64,000 nucleotides of DNA from an uncultured Alphaproteobacteria bacterium (lineage in GTDB: Bacteria > Pseudomonadota > Alphaproteobacteria > Micavibrionales > Micavibrionaceae). The DNA lies in contig CAMLMC010000001.1 of assembly GCA_946481075.1 (NCBI GenBank), forward strand, positions 992,001 through 1,056,000, in the 5' to 3' direction. Shown in pieces: positions 53,011 to 60,635 of the stretch (within the stretch, counting starts at the first letter, position 1; each line of letters starts with the position of its first letter). The notes under the pieces were generated by a model that saw nothing but the letters and a program-made list of their open reading frames with translations, did not search any database and was not told the origin of the DNA. A program made the translations under genes and the position numbers.

Positions 53011-53969
53011 CGAGCACCGCCTTTGATTGCAGGGGCGGAAGTGCGGATGGCGCCGCGCAAGCGGGCGGAACGGGAGCGGGGATTTTGCGCGATCTCGACC
53101 TCGGATGGGTCAAGCGGCTTTTTGGGGGAGAGAGTGAAGGAAGGTTGCACTTCTGATAGGACATCCGGCGCATAACGGGAGGGCGCAGGCGTTTTACCGG
53201 CGCGCTCATAGAGGAAAGATTTGACGATGCCGTCTTCGAGAGAATGGAAGGAAACAACAACAAGGCGGCCGCCTTCTTTGAGAAGCTCTTCGGCGGCGGC
53301 AAGGCCGTGTTCAAGCTCACCCAATTCATCATTCACAGCAATACGCAGCGCCTGAAACGTGCGTGTAGCAGGGTCGATTTTGTCTTTTGGCGATTTGAAG
53401 ACAACTTTGCGAATGAGATCGGCAAGTTGCGCAGTCGTTTCAAAGGGCGCACTTTTTCGCTGTTCCACCACCGCGCGGGCGACATAGCGTGATTTGCGCT
53501 CCTCCCCGTATTTGTAAATCAGGTTCGCGAGCGTCTCTTCGTCATAGGTGTTGATAATATCGGCTGCGGTTTCGCCGGAGGATGTATCCATGCGCATATC
53601 GAGTGGGCCATCGAAACGGAAGGAAAAACCACGATCCGCCTGATCGATCTGCATGGACGACACACCGATATCCAGAACAAAGCCATCGACCTTTTCATAG
53701 CCGGCGGCGCGCACCAGTTCCAGCGCATCGCCAAAACGGCCATGGACAAAAATCAGACGCTCTCCGAATTCTTGGCGCAGCTCGTCGGCGCGCTTTTGCG
53801 CGGAAGGATCACGGTCAATCGCGATCACCGTGCAATCGGCGGCCTGCAGAAACGCGCGGGTATAACCGCCGTAACCAAATGTGCCATCCACATAGACTTC
53901 ACCATCTTTAGGCGCAAGCGTGGCAAGCACTTCATTCAACATGACCGAATAATGCGGGGATGCGTTCAT
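53007..53969 (-). CDS. rsmH: 16S rRNA m4C1402 N4-methyltransferase
   Basis: RsmH methylates C1402 of 16S rRNA. The 320-aa protein has the SAM-binding VDGTFGYGGYTRAFL loop, LDIGVSSMQIDQADRGFSF-like LDIGVSSMQ and RGFSFR, an inserted helical domain, and VVVSFHSLEDGIVKSF. It overlaps mraZ and ftsL by 4 bp each. Confidence 0.95.
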   Translation of the reverse strand: MNASPHYSVMLNEVLATLAPKDGEVYVDGTFGYGGYTRAFLQAADCTVIAIDRDPSAQKRADELRQEFGERLIFVHGRFGDALELVRAAGYEKVDGFVLDIGVSSMQIDQADRGFSFRFDGPLDMRMDTSSGETAADIINTYDEETLANLIYKYGEERKSRYVARAVVEQRKSAPFETTAQLADLIRKVVFKSPKDKIDPATRTFQALRIAVNDELGELEHGLAAAEELLKEGGRLVVVSFHSLEDGIVKSFLYERAGKTPAPSRYAPDVLSEVQPSFTLSPKKPLDPSEVEIAQNPRSRSARLRGAIRTSAPAIKGGAR

Positions 53970-54421
53970 ACCCTATCCCCCTTCGGCAAGGTCAGGTTTT
54001 TATCGCGGACAGCGCGGCGCGCTTCTTCCTTGCGTTTGTTCAGGATTTCGGGATCCCATATCTGGAATTTTCCGCCAAGGCCGACAAACGATGCGCGCTC
54101 GACAATGCCTGCGAATTCCATCAGCTCGACCGGCAGCACGATACGCCCTTCGCCATCGAACGGGATTTGCACCGCCTCACCGAACAACGCGGTCGCGAGG
54201 TCATCCTGATCTTCGGAGAACATATCGAAATTATCGAGACGTGAAGCAATTTCAGACATATGCGAATAGGCAAATCCTTCAAGCGCGGGGTGCACGTTGG
54301 AGCGGAACAGCACAACGCCCTGAAAGGATTCGGACGCGAGTTCGGCGCGGAACTGCGCAGGCACGGAAACCCTGCCTTTTTTGTCCACCTTGTTGTGATG
54401 CGTTGACAAAAACAAAGTCAT
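53966..54421 (-). CDS. mraZ: Transcriptional regulator MraZ
   Basis: MraZ represses the dcw operon by binding repeats in its own promoter. The protein (151 aa) has two AbrB-like halves: HHNKVDKKGRVSVPAQFR (residues 8-25) and a second with DGEGRIVLPVELME near residue 85. The ATG at 54421 agrees with the family start; the extension to 54463 does not. Four 10-bp-spaced boxes lie at 54502-54535. Confidence 0.94.
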   Translation of the reverse strand: MTLFLSTHHNKVDKKGRVSVPAQFRAELASESFQGVVLFRSNVHPALEGFAYSHMSEIASRLDNFDMFSEDQDDLATALFGEAVQIPFDGEGRIVLPVELMEFAGIVERASFVGLGGKFQIWDPEILNKRKEEARRAVRDKNLTLPKGDRV

Positions 54422-54501
54422 AAACGCTCTCGCCCGAACCCCTGTAAAAGTTTTTGAAACCATGGCCGGAAATGGCCAACGACCCGCTGTTACGCCTCTA
54501 T

Positions 54502-54536
54502 ATGGTATAACATGGATATTTATGGGATAGCATGGG
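54502..54536 (-). promoter_or_regulatory. MraZ box array and candidate dcw promoter
   Basis: Four copies of ATGG(T/A/G) start at 54502, 54512, 54522 and 54532, exactly one helical turn apart, matching the TGGGN-N5 repeats that MraZ binds in E. coli. On the minus strand TTGCGG, 17 bp and TATCCC overlap the array and could be the promoter, so MraZ binding would block it. The array is seen directly; the repression is inferred. Confidence 0.7.
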
Positions 54537-54946
54537 TTTTTTTAGGCCGCAACGCTTGGCGCAGTTATCCACAGACTGGTACACAAGAATTCTCTTAAGA
54601 ACACTATGTTCTTTTTTTATTCTATAGTTTTGCAGATTGTTATGCAGGCATGAAGGCGCCGCGCCCCACCTTTCGGACCGGAATGTCGGCCCCACCTTTA
54701 ATTAAGATTTTATGAATATATATTCGGTTTTTAATTCCATAAGTTTTGTTCGATTATTTCTCAAGTTATGCAAAAACCGCAGAAAGCCATGCATTTTTTG
54801 ATAAAAACATGTTGATTCTGGAAATTTGTTATGGTAACTCTTTGTCACTAGCGATGAGGAAGCGCCCTGCGGCAAGGATGTGGGATCCGATACAAAGCCA
54901 AAGGAAAGCCCTTAAAAACCTTAAAACCTGTGTGTGGGAGTATAAA
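54537..54946. other. Long intergenic region between mraZ and the 47-aa peptide gene
   Basis: No convincing gene is seen; the open frames here lack ribosome-binding sites and recognisable products. It contains a perfect DnaA box TTATCCACA (54565-54573). A direct repeat CCCCACCTTT occurs at 54664-54673 and 54690-54699, and AT-rich stretches around 54590-54640 and 54700-54850 may hold promoters for both directions. Confidence 0.5.
54565..54573 (+). promoter_or_regulatory. DnaA box upstream of mraZ
   Basis: TTATCCACA is an exact DnaA consensus, 144 bp before the mraZ start and about 30 bp from the MraZ boxes. A second exact box lies before ftsZ (36465-36473). Together they suggest replication-linked control of division genes. 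Confidence 0.45.
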
Positions 54947-55090
54947 ATGTTGATGACCCTGTTTGTCATGGGCTTTGCCCTGAGCGGCGGCCTGTATCTC
55001 GGAACGATCGCCTTCTCCGCGTATAAATTCGCGGAATTCGACAAGGCCATGGATTTGATCCGCCGTGTCGATTTGATCAACCTGGCCTGA
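54947..55090 (+). CDS. 47-aa single-pass membrane peptide
   Basis: The ATG at 54947 has GGGAG 6 bp upstream, and the frame ends 30 bp before a strong terminator. The product has one hydrophobic helix (about residues 2-27, containing GFALSGGLYLG) and a short charged tail. The frame stays open upstream to 54746, but that stretch has no start signal of this quality. It is too short to assign. It is transcribed divergently from mraZ. Confidence 0.55.
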   Translation: MLMTLFVMGFALSGGLYLGTIAFSAYKFAEFDKAMDLIRRVDLINLA

Positions 55091-55120
55091 CTACAAGCCA
55101 GCGTGAACCTGGAAAATTCA

Positions 55121-55159
55121 AAAGCCGCGCCGGCCTTCAACCGCGCGGCTTTATTTTTT
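55121..55159 (+). terminator. Rho-independent terminator after the 47-aa peptide gene
   Basis: Perfect 10-bp stem AAAGCCGCGC (55121-55130) / GCGCGGCTTT (55143-55152) with a 12-base loop, followed by A and six T residues. On the minus strand the A run upstream gives little T tract, so it acts mainly on the + strand. Confidence 0.85.
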
Positions 55160-55168
55160 GCCTAAAAC

Positions 55169-55369
55169 TTATATCTGGACGGCAGGCCCGTGGTGCTGGC
55201 GTAGTTTATGTTCGTCCACCTTGCTAGCAGATGTCAACAAGCCCACAGGTGCCTCGGCCGCCGGATCGCGCATGGCCGGATACCCTTTTGAATGAAAGCG
55301 CCATTTTTCCTGATCGCGCAGCGCCGCGTTATATGTTTCCTTAAGACGGAATTCTATTATTTTTGTCAC
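55169..55369 (-). CDS. Small hypothetical protein downstream of rnpB (66 aa)
   Basis: A GTG start at 55369 has AAGGG about 7 bp upstream. The basic N-terminal half is likely helical; the rest has no motif. It lies 31 bp after the RNase P RNA on the same strand and could be expressed by readthrough. It is not recognised and may be spurious. Confidence 0.45.
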   Translation of the reverse strand: MTKIIEFRLKETYNAALRDQEKWRFHSKGYPAMRDPAAEAPVGLLTSASKVDEHKLRQHHGPAVQI

Positions 55370-55400
55370 AACACACCCTTACAAAGTTTACTTTTATGAA

Positions 55401-55781
55401 TTTGGCCGGAGGACCTGTAAGCCGGGTTCTGTCCATCCTCTTGCGAAGACTGGACGGCCATTCCTCTACATTGATTGTCACCAACCAACTTTAGCAACCT
55501 ACCCGGGCCGCAGAGCCGGAAATGTGCCCATGCGCGGCCCCTATTTGGTCTTGCTTCCGGTGGGGTTTGCCATGCCGTTTCTGTTACCAGAACCGCGGTG
55601 CGCTCTTACCGCACCGTTTCGCCCTTGCCTGATCCCTTGCGGGCCATCGGCGGTTTGTTTTCTGTTGCACTTTCCATCGGGTTGCCCCGTCCGGACGTTA
55701 TCCGGCACCGTATTTCCGTGAAGCCCGGACTTTCCTCTCGCACCTTACGATACCAGCGGCCGTCCGGCCCTCCGGCCAAGA
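55401..55781 (-). ncRNA. rnpB: RNase P RNA, bacterial class A
   Basis: RNase P RNA is the catalytic subunit that trims tRNA 5' ends. On the minus strand the conserved P3-P4 core GAGGAAAGTCCGGGCTTC lies at 55737-55720 and the central AGTGCAACAGAAAACAAACC at about 55672-55653. The 3' core TAAGCCGGGTTCTGTC is present as its complement at 55418-55433. The ends pair as an 11-bp P1 helix (55779-55769 with 55412-55402), which sets the boundaries within a few bases. About 380 nt is the usual size. Confidence 0.93.
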
Positions 55782-55797
55782 CGTGTTCTATCATCGA

Positions 55798-56502
55798 TTA
55801 TTCTTTGGATGCAAGAAAATGTCCGGCCAAAAGCGCGTAAAGGCGCCGCCGCGTCAGGGAATCCGCCTCCCCCGCATGGCCGGAGCCGAACGCCTCCGGC
55901 ACGTAATGACGTTGAAAGGCCGTGATTTTATCGCGCAGTTTAACCCGTGGATCATAGCCGCAATCATGCAGAGCCTGTTCCAGTTTGATCCCCGCCGCCA
56001 GAACCGCGTCTTCATCCGCCGGAACAGGCCATACGCCAACGCCTTTTTCCGCAAGATCACGCCAAGGGAACAACTCGCCGGGGTCTTCCTTGCGTGCGGG
56101 CGCAACATCCGAATGGGCGAGCACATTTTCGGGATAGATATCATACCGCGCCATGATGTCCTGACACAGACCGGCGAGCGCATCGATCTGCGCAGACGGA
56201 AAGGCGCGGTATCCATGCTCATGCCCCGGATTGACGATTTCAATGCCGATGGAAGAGGAATTGATGTCGTTATCCCCCATCCAGTAAGACGCGCCTGCAT
56301 GCCATGCGCGGCGATCTTCTTCCACCAATTTATAGATGGCGCCGTCTTCATCGACAACGTAATGAGCACTGACTTCACTTTGCGGATCGCAAAGGCGCTC
56401 CAGCGCCTCCTGGCCCGTTTTCATCCCTGTGTAATGAAGGATCAGGAATTCGATCCCGAGCCCTTTACGTTCCCCATGATTGGGCGATGGACGATCAATC
56501 AT
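55798..56502 (-). CDS. N-acetylmuramoyl-L-alanine amidase, AmiD/AmpD type
   Basis: The 234-aa protein has an amidase_2 domain (about residues 15-150) with zinc-ligand histidines in LILHYTG, the RAWHAG motif and AHSDVAPARKEDPG. A C-terminal peptidoglycan-binding-like domain (about 165-230; LRDKITAFQRHYVPE) follows. It cleaves the bond between MurNAc and L-alanine, probably in recycling. No signal peptide is visible, so a cytoplasmic AmpD-like role is possible. It overlaps the transporter gene by 8 bp. Confidence 0.9.
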   Translation of the reverse strand: MIDRPSPNHGERKGLGIEFLILHYTGMKTGQEALERLCDPQSEVSAHYVVDEDGAIYKLVEEDRRAWHAGASYWMGDNDINSSSIGIEIVNPGHEHGYRAFPSAQIDALAGLCQDIMARYDIYPENVLAHSDVAPARKEDPGELFPWRDLAEKGVGVWPVPADEDAVLAAGIKLEQALHDCGYDPRVKLRDKITAFQRHYVPEAFGSGHAGEADSLTRRRLYALLAGHFLASKE

Positions 56503-57799
56503 CGCGGCGTTCCCTCACCCATGCCAAAAGGCCGAGGCCGATGATCCAGAACAGGATGATCGAGAACATACCCGCCGTTTGCGTGCCGTAAATTTGCGTG
56601 GCCGCACCATAGGCGAGCGGTCCCAAAAACGCCGCAGACTTGCCGGTGAAGGCATATAACCCAAAAGTCTGGGTCACCATTCCATGGGGCGCAAGACGCC
56701 CCGCCAGCGTGCGCGATGCCGCCTGCGCGGGCCCGACAAACAGGCCGAGCACCAATGCCAGCATCATGAATGCATCCTTGTCCGGCGCCATAAGGACGGC
56801 GATGCCCGCAATGATCAAACCGATCAATGAAAGGATGACGGTGGGTTTCGATCCTACGCGATCATCAAGATAGGCAAAGACAAACGCGCCCAGCCCCGCC
56901 GCGATATTCATACCGATAGCAAAATGGAGAATTTCGACAAGGTCCATGCCGTAAACGCCCGCCGCATAAATCCCGCCCATCGCAAAGAGCGTGTTGAGAC
57001 CATCGCGGTACACTGCGCTCGCCACCAAAAATTGCGCAAGGTTTTTATGCTTCTTCACTTCCCGCAACGAGGTCCAGAGCTGCGATAGGCCCGCACGAAT
57101 GGAATCCCTCACGCTCATCGGGCTACGCTCTATATCCTGCGTGAACATCATGAACGGCATCATAAACACAATGAACCATAGGGCGACGAGCGGCCCTGTG
57201 GCACGCACATTCATGCTATCCGCCCCTGTAATACCGAGGAAAGGCTCGTGATCACCTACGCCCATCAGCCCATAAAGCGCGAAAAGAAGCGCGGCCAGAC
57301 CGCCGAGATACCCGATCCCCCAGCCCCATCCGGAAATACGGCCCAGCAAATGTTTGGGCGCAATATGCGGCAGCATGGCGTTATAGAACACCAGCGACAA
57401 TTCATAACCGATGTTGGCAATGACCACGCACGCCAGGATGAAGACGATATTGGCGCTGGGCGCCATCGGCTGCCCCCACCACAAAAGCCCGCTGCCAATA
57501 ATACAGAGCATCGAAAACCAGAAGACCCAGTTTTTGCGCGCGCCGGAATGATCTGCCACCGCCCCACAAACAGGCCCGAGGATTGCAATGAAAATCCCAG
57601 ACACCGCAACAGCATAGCCCCACCAGACGGCCCCCTGCGTTTCATCGCCTATCATACCGCGACCGAAATAGACACTGAAGATGAACGTAATCACAATCGT
57701 AGTGAAGGCCGAGTTGGCCCAGTCATAAAGACACCATGAAAAAATCGATTTTCCGGCCCCTTTGGGATGCAATGTGCGGTTGATTTGCTCTTGTTCCAT
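56495..57799 (-). CDS. MFS transporter, UMF1 (Atg22-like) family
   Basis: The protein (434 aa) has about twelve membrane helices and begins with SWCLYDWANSAFTTIV, the hallmark of the UMF1/Atg22-like group. An ATG at 57799 is chosen because the region upstream does not fit the family. The substrate is unknown; eukaryotic relatives export amino acids from the vacuole. The overlap with the amidase gene suggests a joint role in recycling cell-wall fragments, but this is only contextual. Confidence 0.85.
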   Translation of the reverse strand: MEQEQINRTLHPKGAGKSIFSWCLYDWANSAFTTIVITFIFSVYFGRGMIGDETQGAVWWGYAVAVSGIFIAILGPVCGAVADHSGARKNWVFWFSMLCIIGSGLLWWGQPMAPSANIVFILACVVIANIGYELSLVFYNAMLPHIAPKHLLGRISGWGWGIGYLGGLAALLFALYGLMGVGDHEPFLGITGADSMNVRATGPLVALWFIVFMMPFMMFTQDIERSPMSVRDSIRAGLSQLWTSLREVKKHKNLAQFLVASAVYRDGLNTLFAMGGIYAAGVYGMDLVEILHFAIGMNIAAGLGAFVFAYLDDRVGSKPTVILSLIGLIIAGIAVLMAPDKDAFMMLALVLGLFVGPAQAASRTLAGRLAPHGMVTQTFGLYAFTGKSAAFLGPLAYGAATQIYGTQTAGMFSIILFWIIGLGLLAWVRERRDD

Positions 57800-57852
57800 G
57801 GCTTGAAAGACTCCTTGAAAGGCCCATATTATAGGAAGCACAGGAGGAATAA

Positions 57853-58476
57853 ATGCGGTTTTTCATTCTTTTTGCAGTCCTGCTCGCCGCTATCCCCCTG
57901 TTTTCCGCGAAAGGAATGGATGTGGCCACGACAATTCAGGAGAAAATCCCCGAAAACACCCCTTATGCCAGCTTTGCCGGTGGATGCTTCTGGTGCATGG
58001 AAAGCGAGTTCAGGCGATTGGAGGGGGTGCTTTACACCCGTTCCGGCTATGAGGGTGGTACGCTCGACAATCCCACCTATGAAGATATCACCACGGGCCG
58101 TACAGGCCACGCCGAAACGGTGGAGATTTATTACGACCCCGAAAAAATAACGTACCGCGAACTGGCCGATCATTTCCTGCGCCGCGCACATGACCCTACG
58201 ACCCTGAACCGTCAGGGCGTGGATGAAGGCACGCAATACCGGTCTGCTATTTTCTATCATGACGAGGCGCAGAAGAAAGACGCACAAGAAGCCATTGCCG
58301 CCGCCACGGCGGATAAGGCGTGGAAGGATCCGATTGTTACAAGGCTGGAACCGCATGGAACATTCTGGCCTGCGGAAGAATATCACCAGCAATATTACGA
58401 GAAGTACGAGGAACGCACCGGCGCGCCGCATATCCGCGCCCTATTGAAAATGAAAAAATGGGCGGGGGAAAAATAA
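57853..58476 (+). CDS. msrA: Exported peptide-methionine (S)-S-oxide reductase
   Basis: MsrA reduces S-methionine sulfoxide. The 207-aa protein has a signal peptide (about residues 1-20), then the active-site GGCFWCME with the catalytic cysteine, followed by RSGYEGGTLDNPTYEDI, HAETVEIYYDP and a C-terminal EEYHQQYY segment. AGGAGG lies 5 bp before the ATG. The signal peptide suggests periplasmic repair. The partner MsrB homologue at 63227-63751 lacks its catalytic cysteine. Confidence 0.93.
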   Translation: MRFFILFAVLLAAIPLFSAKGMDVATTIQEKIPENTPYASFAGGCFWCMESEFRRLEGVLYTRSGYEGGTLDNPTYEDITTGRTGHAETVEIYYDPEKITYRELADHFLRRAHDPTTLNRQGVDEGTQYRSAIFYHDEAQKKDAQEAIAAATADKAWKDPIVTRLEPHGTFWPAEEYHQQYYEKYEERTGAPHIRALLKMKKWAGEK

Positions 58477-58517
58477 GAAGCGCGACAGGCCCCGCCCTTC
58501 GCCTTTGACCAATAATC

Positions 58518-58546
58518 TTTACAAAACCTGCCCCCTGTAGTATGGT
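58518..58546 (+). promoter_or_regulatory. Candidate promoter of the 138-aa protein gene
   Basis: TTTACA (58518-58523), 17 bp, TATGGT (58541-58546), upstream of the start at 58591. The spacing is ideal, but the -10 box has only a partial match. Confidence 0.35.
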
Positions 58547-58590
58547 TTAATCAATAAAAAAAATTATACAAACAGGGAAATCAGTGAAGA

Positions 58591-59007
58591 ATGACACGAT
58601 CGCTTTCCGCGGCTTTTCATGCCGGAAGAGCCACAGTCAACCAATTAAATGCTATCCATGACTACGCGGGCTTTATCGCCATGCGCCTGATGTTCGACGG
58701 GCGCTTCGTCGACATCGACGAGAGACGGTTTAAGCATCCACAGGCGATAAAAGCCGCTCAAATATACAATCACGCGAATGACATGTTGCAGGAAAAGGTC
58801 GTAAACTTCATTTCCGATATGTATGCGCATGGCAATGTCGGGCCGAAGCCGGATTTCAAAAAACCGGCGATGAACCTTGCAGGAAATTTGGCGGGAATGG
58901 TCGTGGCCGCCCATGTTACGGGGCAAGGCGCAGGGATTATTCAGGATGCGGCTTCCAACTATCTTGCCGGCAAGCCAAGCGGCGCGGCGGAACCGAAATT
59001 GGGCTAG
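58591..59007 (+). CDS. Hypothetical protein with glycine-rich hydrophobic C terminus (138 aa)
   Basis: It has no signal peptide. The first 85 residues are charged and helical; the C-terminal part (about 92-128) is rich in Gly and Ala with small-residue repeats such as NLAGNLAG and VTGQGAG, typical of helices that pack in a membrane or self-associate. It is not recognised. Its stop overlaps the convergent sdhB stop by 4 bp. Confidence 0.65.
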   Translation: MTRSLSAAFHAGRATVNQLNAIHDYAGFIAMRLMFDGRFVDIDERRFKHPQAIKAAQIYNHANDMLQEKVVNFISDMYAHGNVGPKPDFKKPAMNLAGNLAGMVVAAHVTGQGAGIIQDAASNYLAGKPSGAAEPKLG

Positions 59008-59801
59008 GCCTTGCGCTCGGCCATCATCTTTTTAATTTCCGCGATTGCCTTGGCCGGATTCAAATTCTTCGGGCAGGCATTGGTGCAGTTCATGATGGTG
59101 TGACAGCGATACAGCTTGAACGGGTCTTCCAGTTGATCGAGCCGTTCTTTTTGTGCATCGTCGCGGGAATCGATAATCCAGCGGTAAGCATTCAAAAGGA
59201 TGGCGGGGCCGAGGAATTTTTCAGCGTTCCACCAATAGCTGGGGCAGGATGTGGAACAGCAGAAACAGAGGATACAGGCAGCGGGCCCGCGCCCGTCATC
59301 GCCGTTCAGCTTGTCTGAATCTTCCGCCGATTGCAGGCGCTCGCGCTCCGGGTTCGGCGTATCGGATTTCAGCCACGGCTGGATTTCTTCATATTGTTTG
59401 TAAACGTGAGACAAATCCGGCACGAGGTCTTTCACCACCGGCATGTGCGGCAGGGGTGTAATTTTAACATCACCGGAAACTTCCGAAATCGGTTTCAAAC
59501 AGGCGAGCGTGTTGCGCCCGTCAATGTTCATGGAACAGGACCCGCAAATCCCCTCGCGGCAGGAACGGCGGAAGGTGAGAGAGCTATCGACATCGTTCTT
59601 GATATGAATGATGGCGTCTAACACCATCGGTCCGCAATTATCAAGGTCGATCGTGAATTCATCGTAACGCGGGTTTTCGCCTGTGTCAGGATCGTAACGA
59701 TAAATCTTGAACGTCTTTGTCCGCGTGGCATCCTTCCCCGCCGCATCGACTTTTTTGCCTTGCTGGATTTTCGAATTTTTCGGAAGCGCGAACTGAACCA
59801 T
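59004..59801 (-). CDS. sdhB: Succinate dehydrogenase iron-sulfur subunit
   Basis: SdhB carries the three iron-sulfur clusters linking SdhA to the quinone site. The 265-aa protein has CREGICGSC plus a later Cys (2Fe-2S), [12 protein letters not shown] (4Fe-4S) and [11 protein letters not shown] (3Fe-4S). A hairpin and a possible promoter lie in the 100-bp gap upstream. It is separated from sdhA by the acidic protein gene. Confidence 0.96.
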   Translation of the reverse strand: MVQFALPKNSKIQQGKKVDAAGKDATRTKTFKIYRYDPDTGENPRYDEFTIDLDNCGPMVLDAIIHIKNDVDSSLTFRRSCREGICGSCSMNIDGRNTLACLKPISEVSGDVKITPLPHMPVVKDLVPDLSHVYKQYEEIQPWLKSDTPNPERERLQSAEDSDKLNGDDGRGPAACILCFCCSTSCPSYWWNAEKFLGPAILLNAYRWIIDSRDDAQKERLDQLEDPFKLYRCHTIMNCTNACPKNLNPAKAIAEIKKMMAERKA

Positions 59802-59834
59802 AAAGGGCCCCTTGGTTGTCTTGTAATAACGCCC

Positions 59835-59865
59835 TAAAAATAGCCCGTTCGGGCACCAATGTGAA
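59835..59865 (-). promoter_or_regulatory. Overlapping hairpin and candidate promoter before sdhB
   Basis: On the minus strand GCCC-GAAC-GGGC (59854-59843) is followed by TATTTTTAG, a small terminator-like hairpin. The same bases also form TTCACA (59865-59860), 17 bp and TATTTT (59842-59837), a good promoter pattern. Which role applies cannot be decided from sequence. Confidence 0.35.
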
Positions 59866-59901
59866 GGGCCGGAGCAGGATTTTTTACGGTTTTATCGCTA
59901 T

Positions 59902-60576
59902 TTATTCTTCCGGCGCAGGGCGCGGGCCATCTTCGTCTATTCGCTTGTCGCGCGCCGCTATGGCGGCCAGCAGTTCATCATGACGGGCACGAACCCGCTC
60001 TTCCTCTTCCCGTAATTCTTCCGGAGTCATCGCGGCGGTCGATGAAGAAATGACCGTATCGGTGATAGTGCCGGGCGGCGGTGGCTCAGGGCTCATCGCT
60101 TCGGAAAAATCATTTTCAAACGTATCGGCAAGCTCTTCGGCGCTCTGGTCGATTCCAATCCGGTCATCTTCGGGCAGCGGTTCCTGCGACGCTTCGCGGT
60201 CTTCCATATAGCCGGGATTGTCCATTTGTTCGGTTGCATCCACTGGCCCATCCGTCTCTGGCAAGGAATCTTCGGCCAGAGAGCCCCTGCTCCCGTGCGT
60301 CAGCCAGAAAAGCTCGTTCTCCCGCTCGATCAATTCTTCAGCCTCCATCGTCGAGGATTTTTCAGGCTTTTCCTCTTGCTCCTCTTCGATTTCCTCAATC
60401 TCGATAATCGCCAGCGCGATGAATGTGCCATCATCCATTTCGCGAATGTCGATGCCGCGCACGTTGACTTCGTGGCCGCCGCGGCCAAATTCAAGGATAC
60501 TGCCCTGAAGGCTGGCGGTTGCGGCCTCGGGCGTCGGGCAAGGTGTGCTTTGTAATGTCGTGATTGCAGTCATCAT
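59902..60576 (-). CDS. Acidic hypothetical protein inserted between sdhA and sdhB (224 aa)
   Basis: The protein is very rich in Glu, Asp and Pro. Runs such as EIEEIEEEQEEKPEKSS suggest it is largely disordered apart from a C-terminal helix (about residues 190-215). It has no cysteine pattern for an iron-sulfur protein. GGGAG lies 6 bp before the ATG at 60576, but is buried in a hairpin (60579-60609). Lying on the sdh strand between sdhA and sdhB, it may belong to the same transcript. No function can be assigned. Confidence 0.65.
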   Translation of the reverse strand: MMTAITTLQSTPCPTPEAATASLQGSILEFGRGGHEVNVRGIDIREMDDGTFIALAIIEIEEIEEEQEEKPEKSSTMEAEELIERENELFWLTHGSRGSLAEDSLPETDGPVDATEQMDNPGYMEDREASQEPLPEDDRIGIDQSAEELADTFENDFSEAMSPEPPPPGTITDTVISSSTAAMTPEELREEEERVRARHDELLAAIAARDKRIDEDGPRPAPEE

Positions 60577-60578
60577 AA

Positions 60579-60609
60579 AATCTCCCGCCTGATAAACGAG
60601 CGGGAGATT
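60579..60609 (-). promoter_or_regulatory. Perfect hairpin covering the ribosome-binding site of the acidic protein gene
   Basis: AATCTCCCGC (60609-60600 on the minus strand) pairs perfectly with GCGGGAGATT (60588-60579) around an 11-base loop. The second arm contains the GGGAG ribosome-binding site and ends 3 bases before the ATG. Only four T residues follow, so it is a poor terminator and more likely masks translation or stabilises the upstream mRNA end. Confidence 0.6.
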
Positions 60610-60635
60610 GATTGGGTTCCAAGCGTGGATATTCG

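Noticed and set aside
54498..54695. A 65-codon open frame on the minus strand upstream of mraZ
   Set aside because: It covers the MraZ boxes and the DnaA box, has no ribosome-binding site and encodes nothing recognisable.
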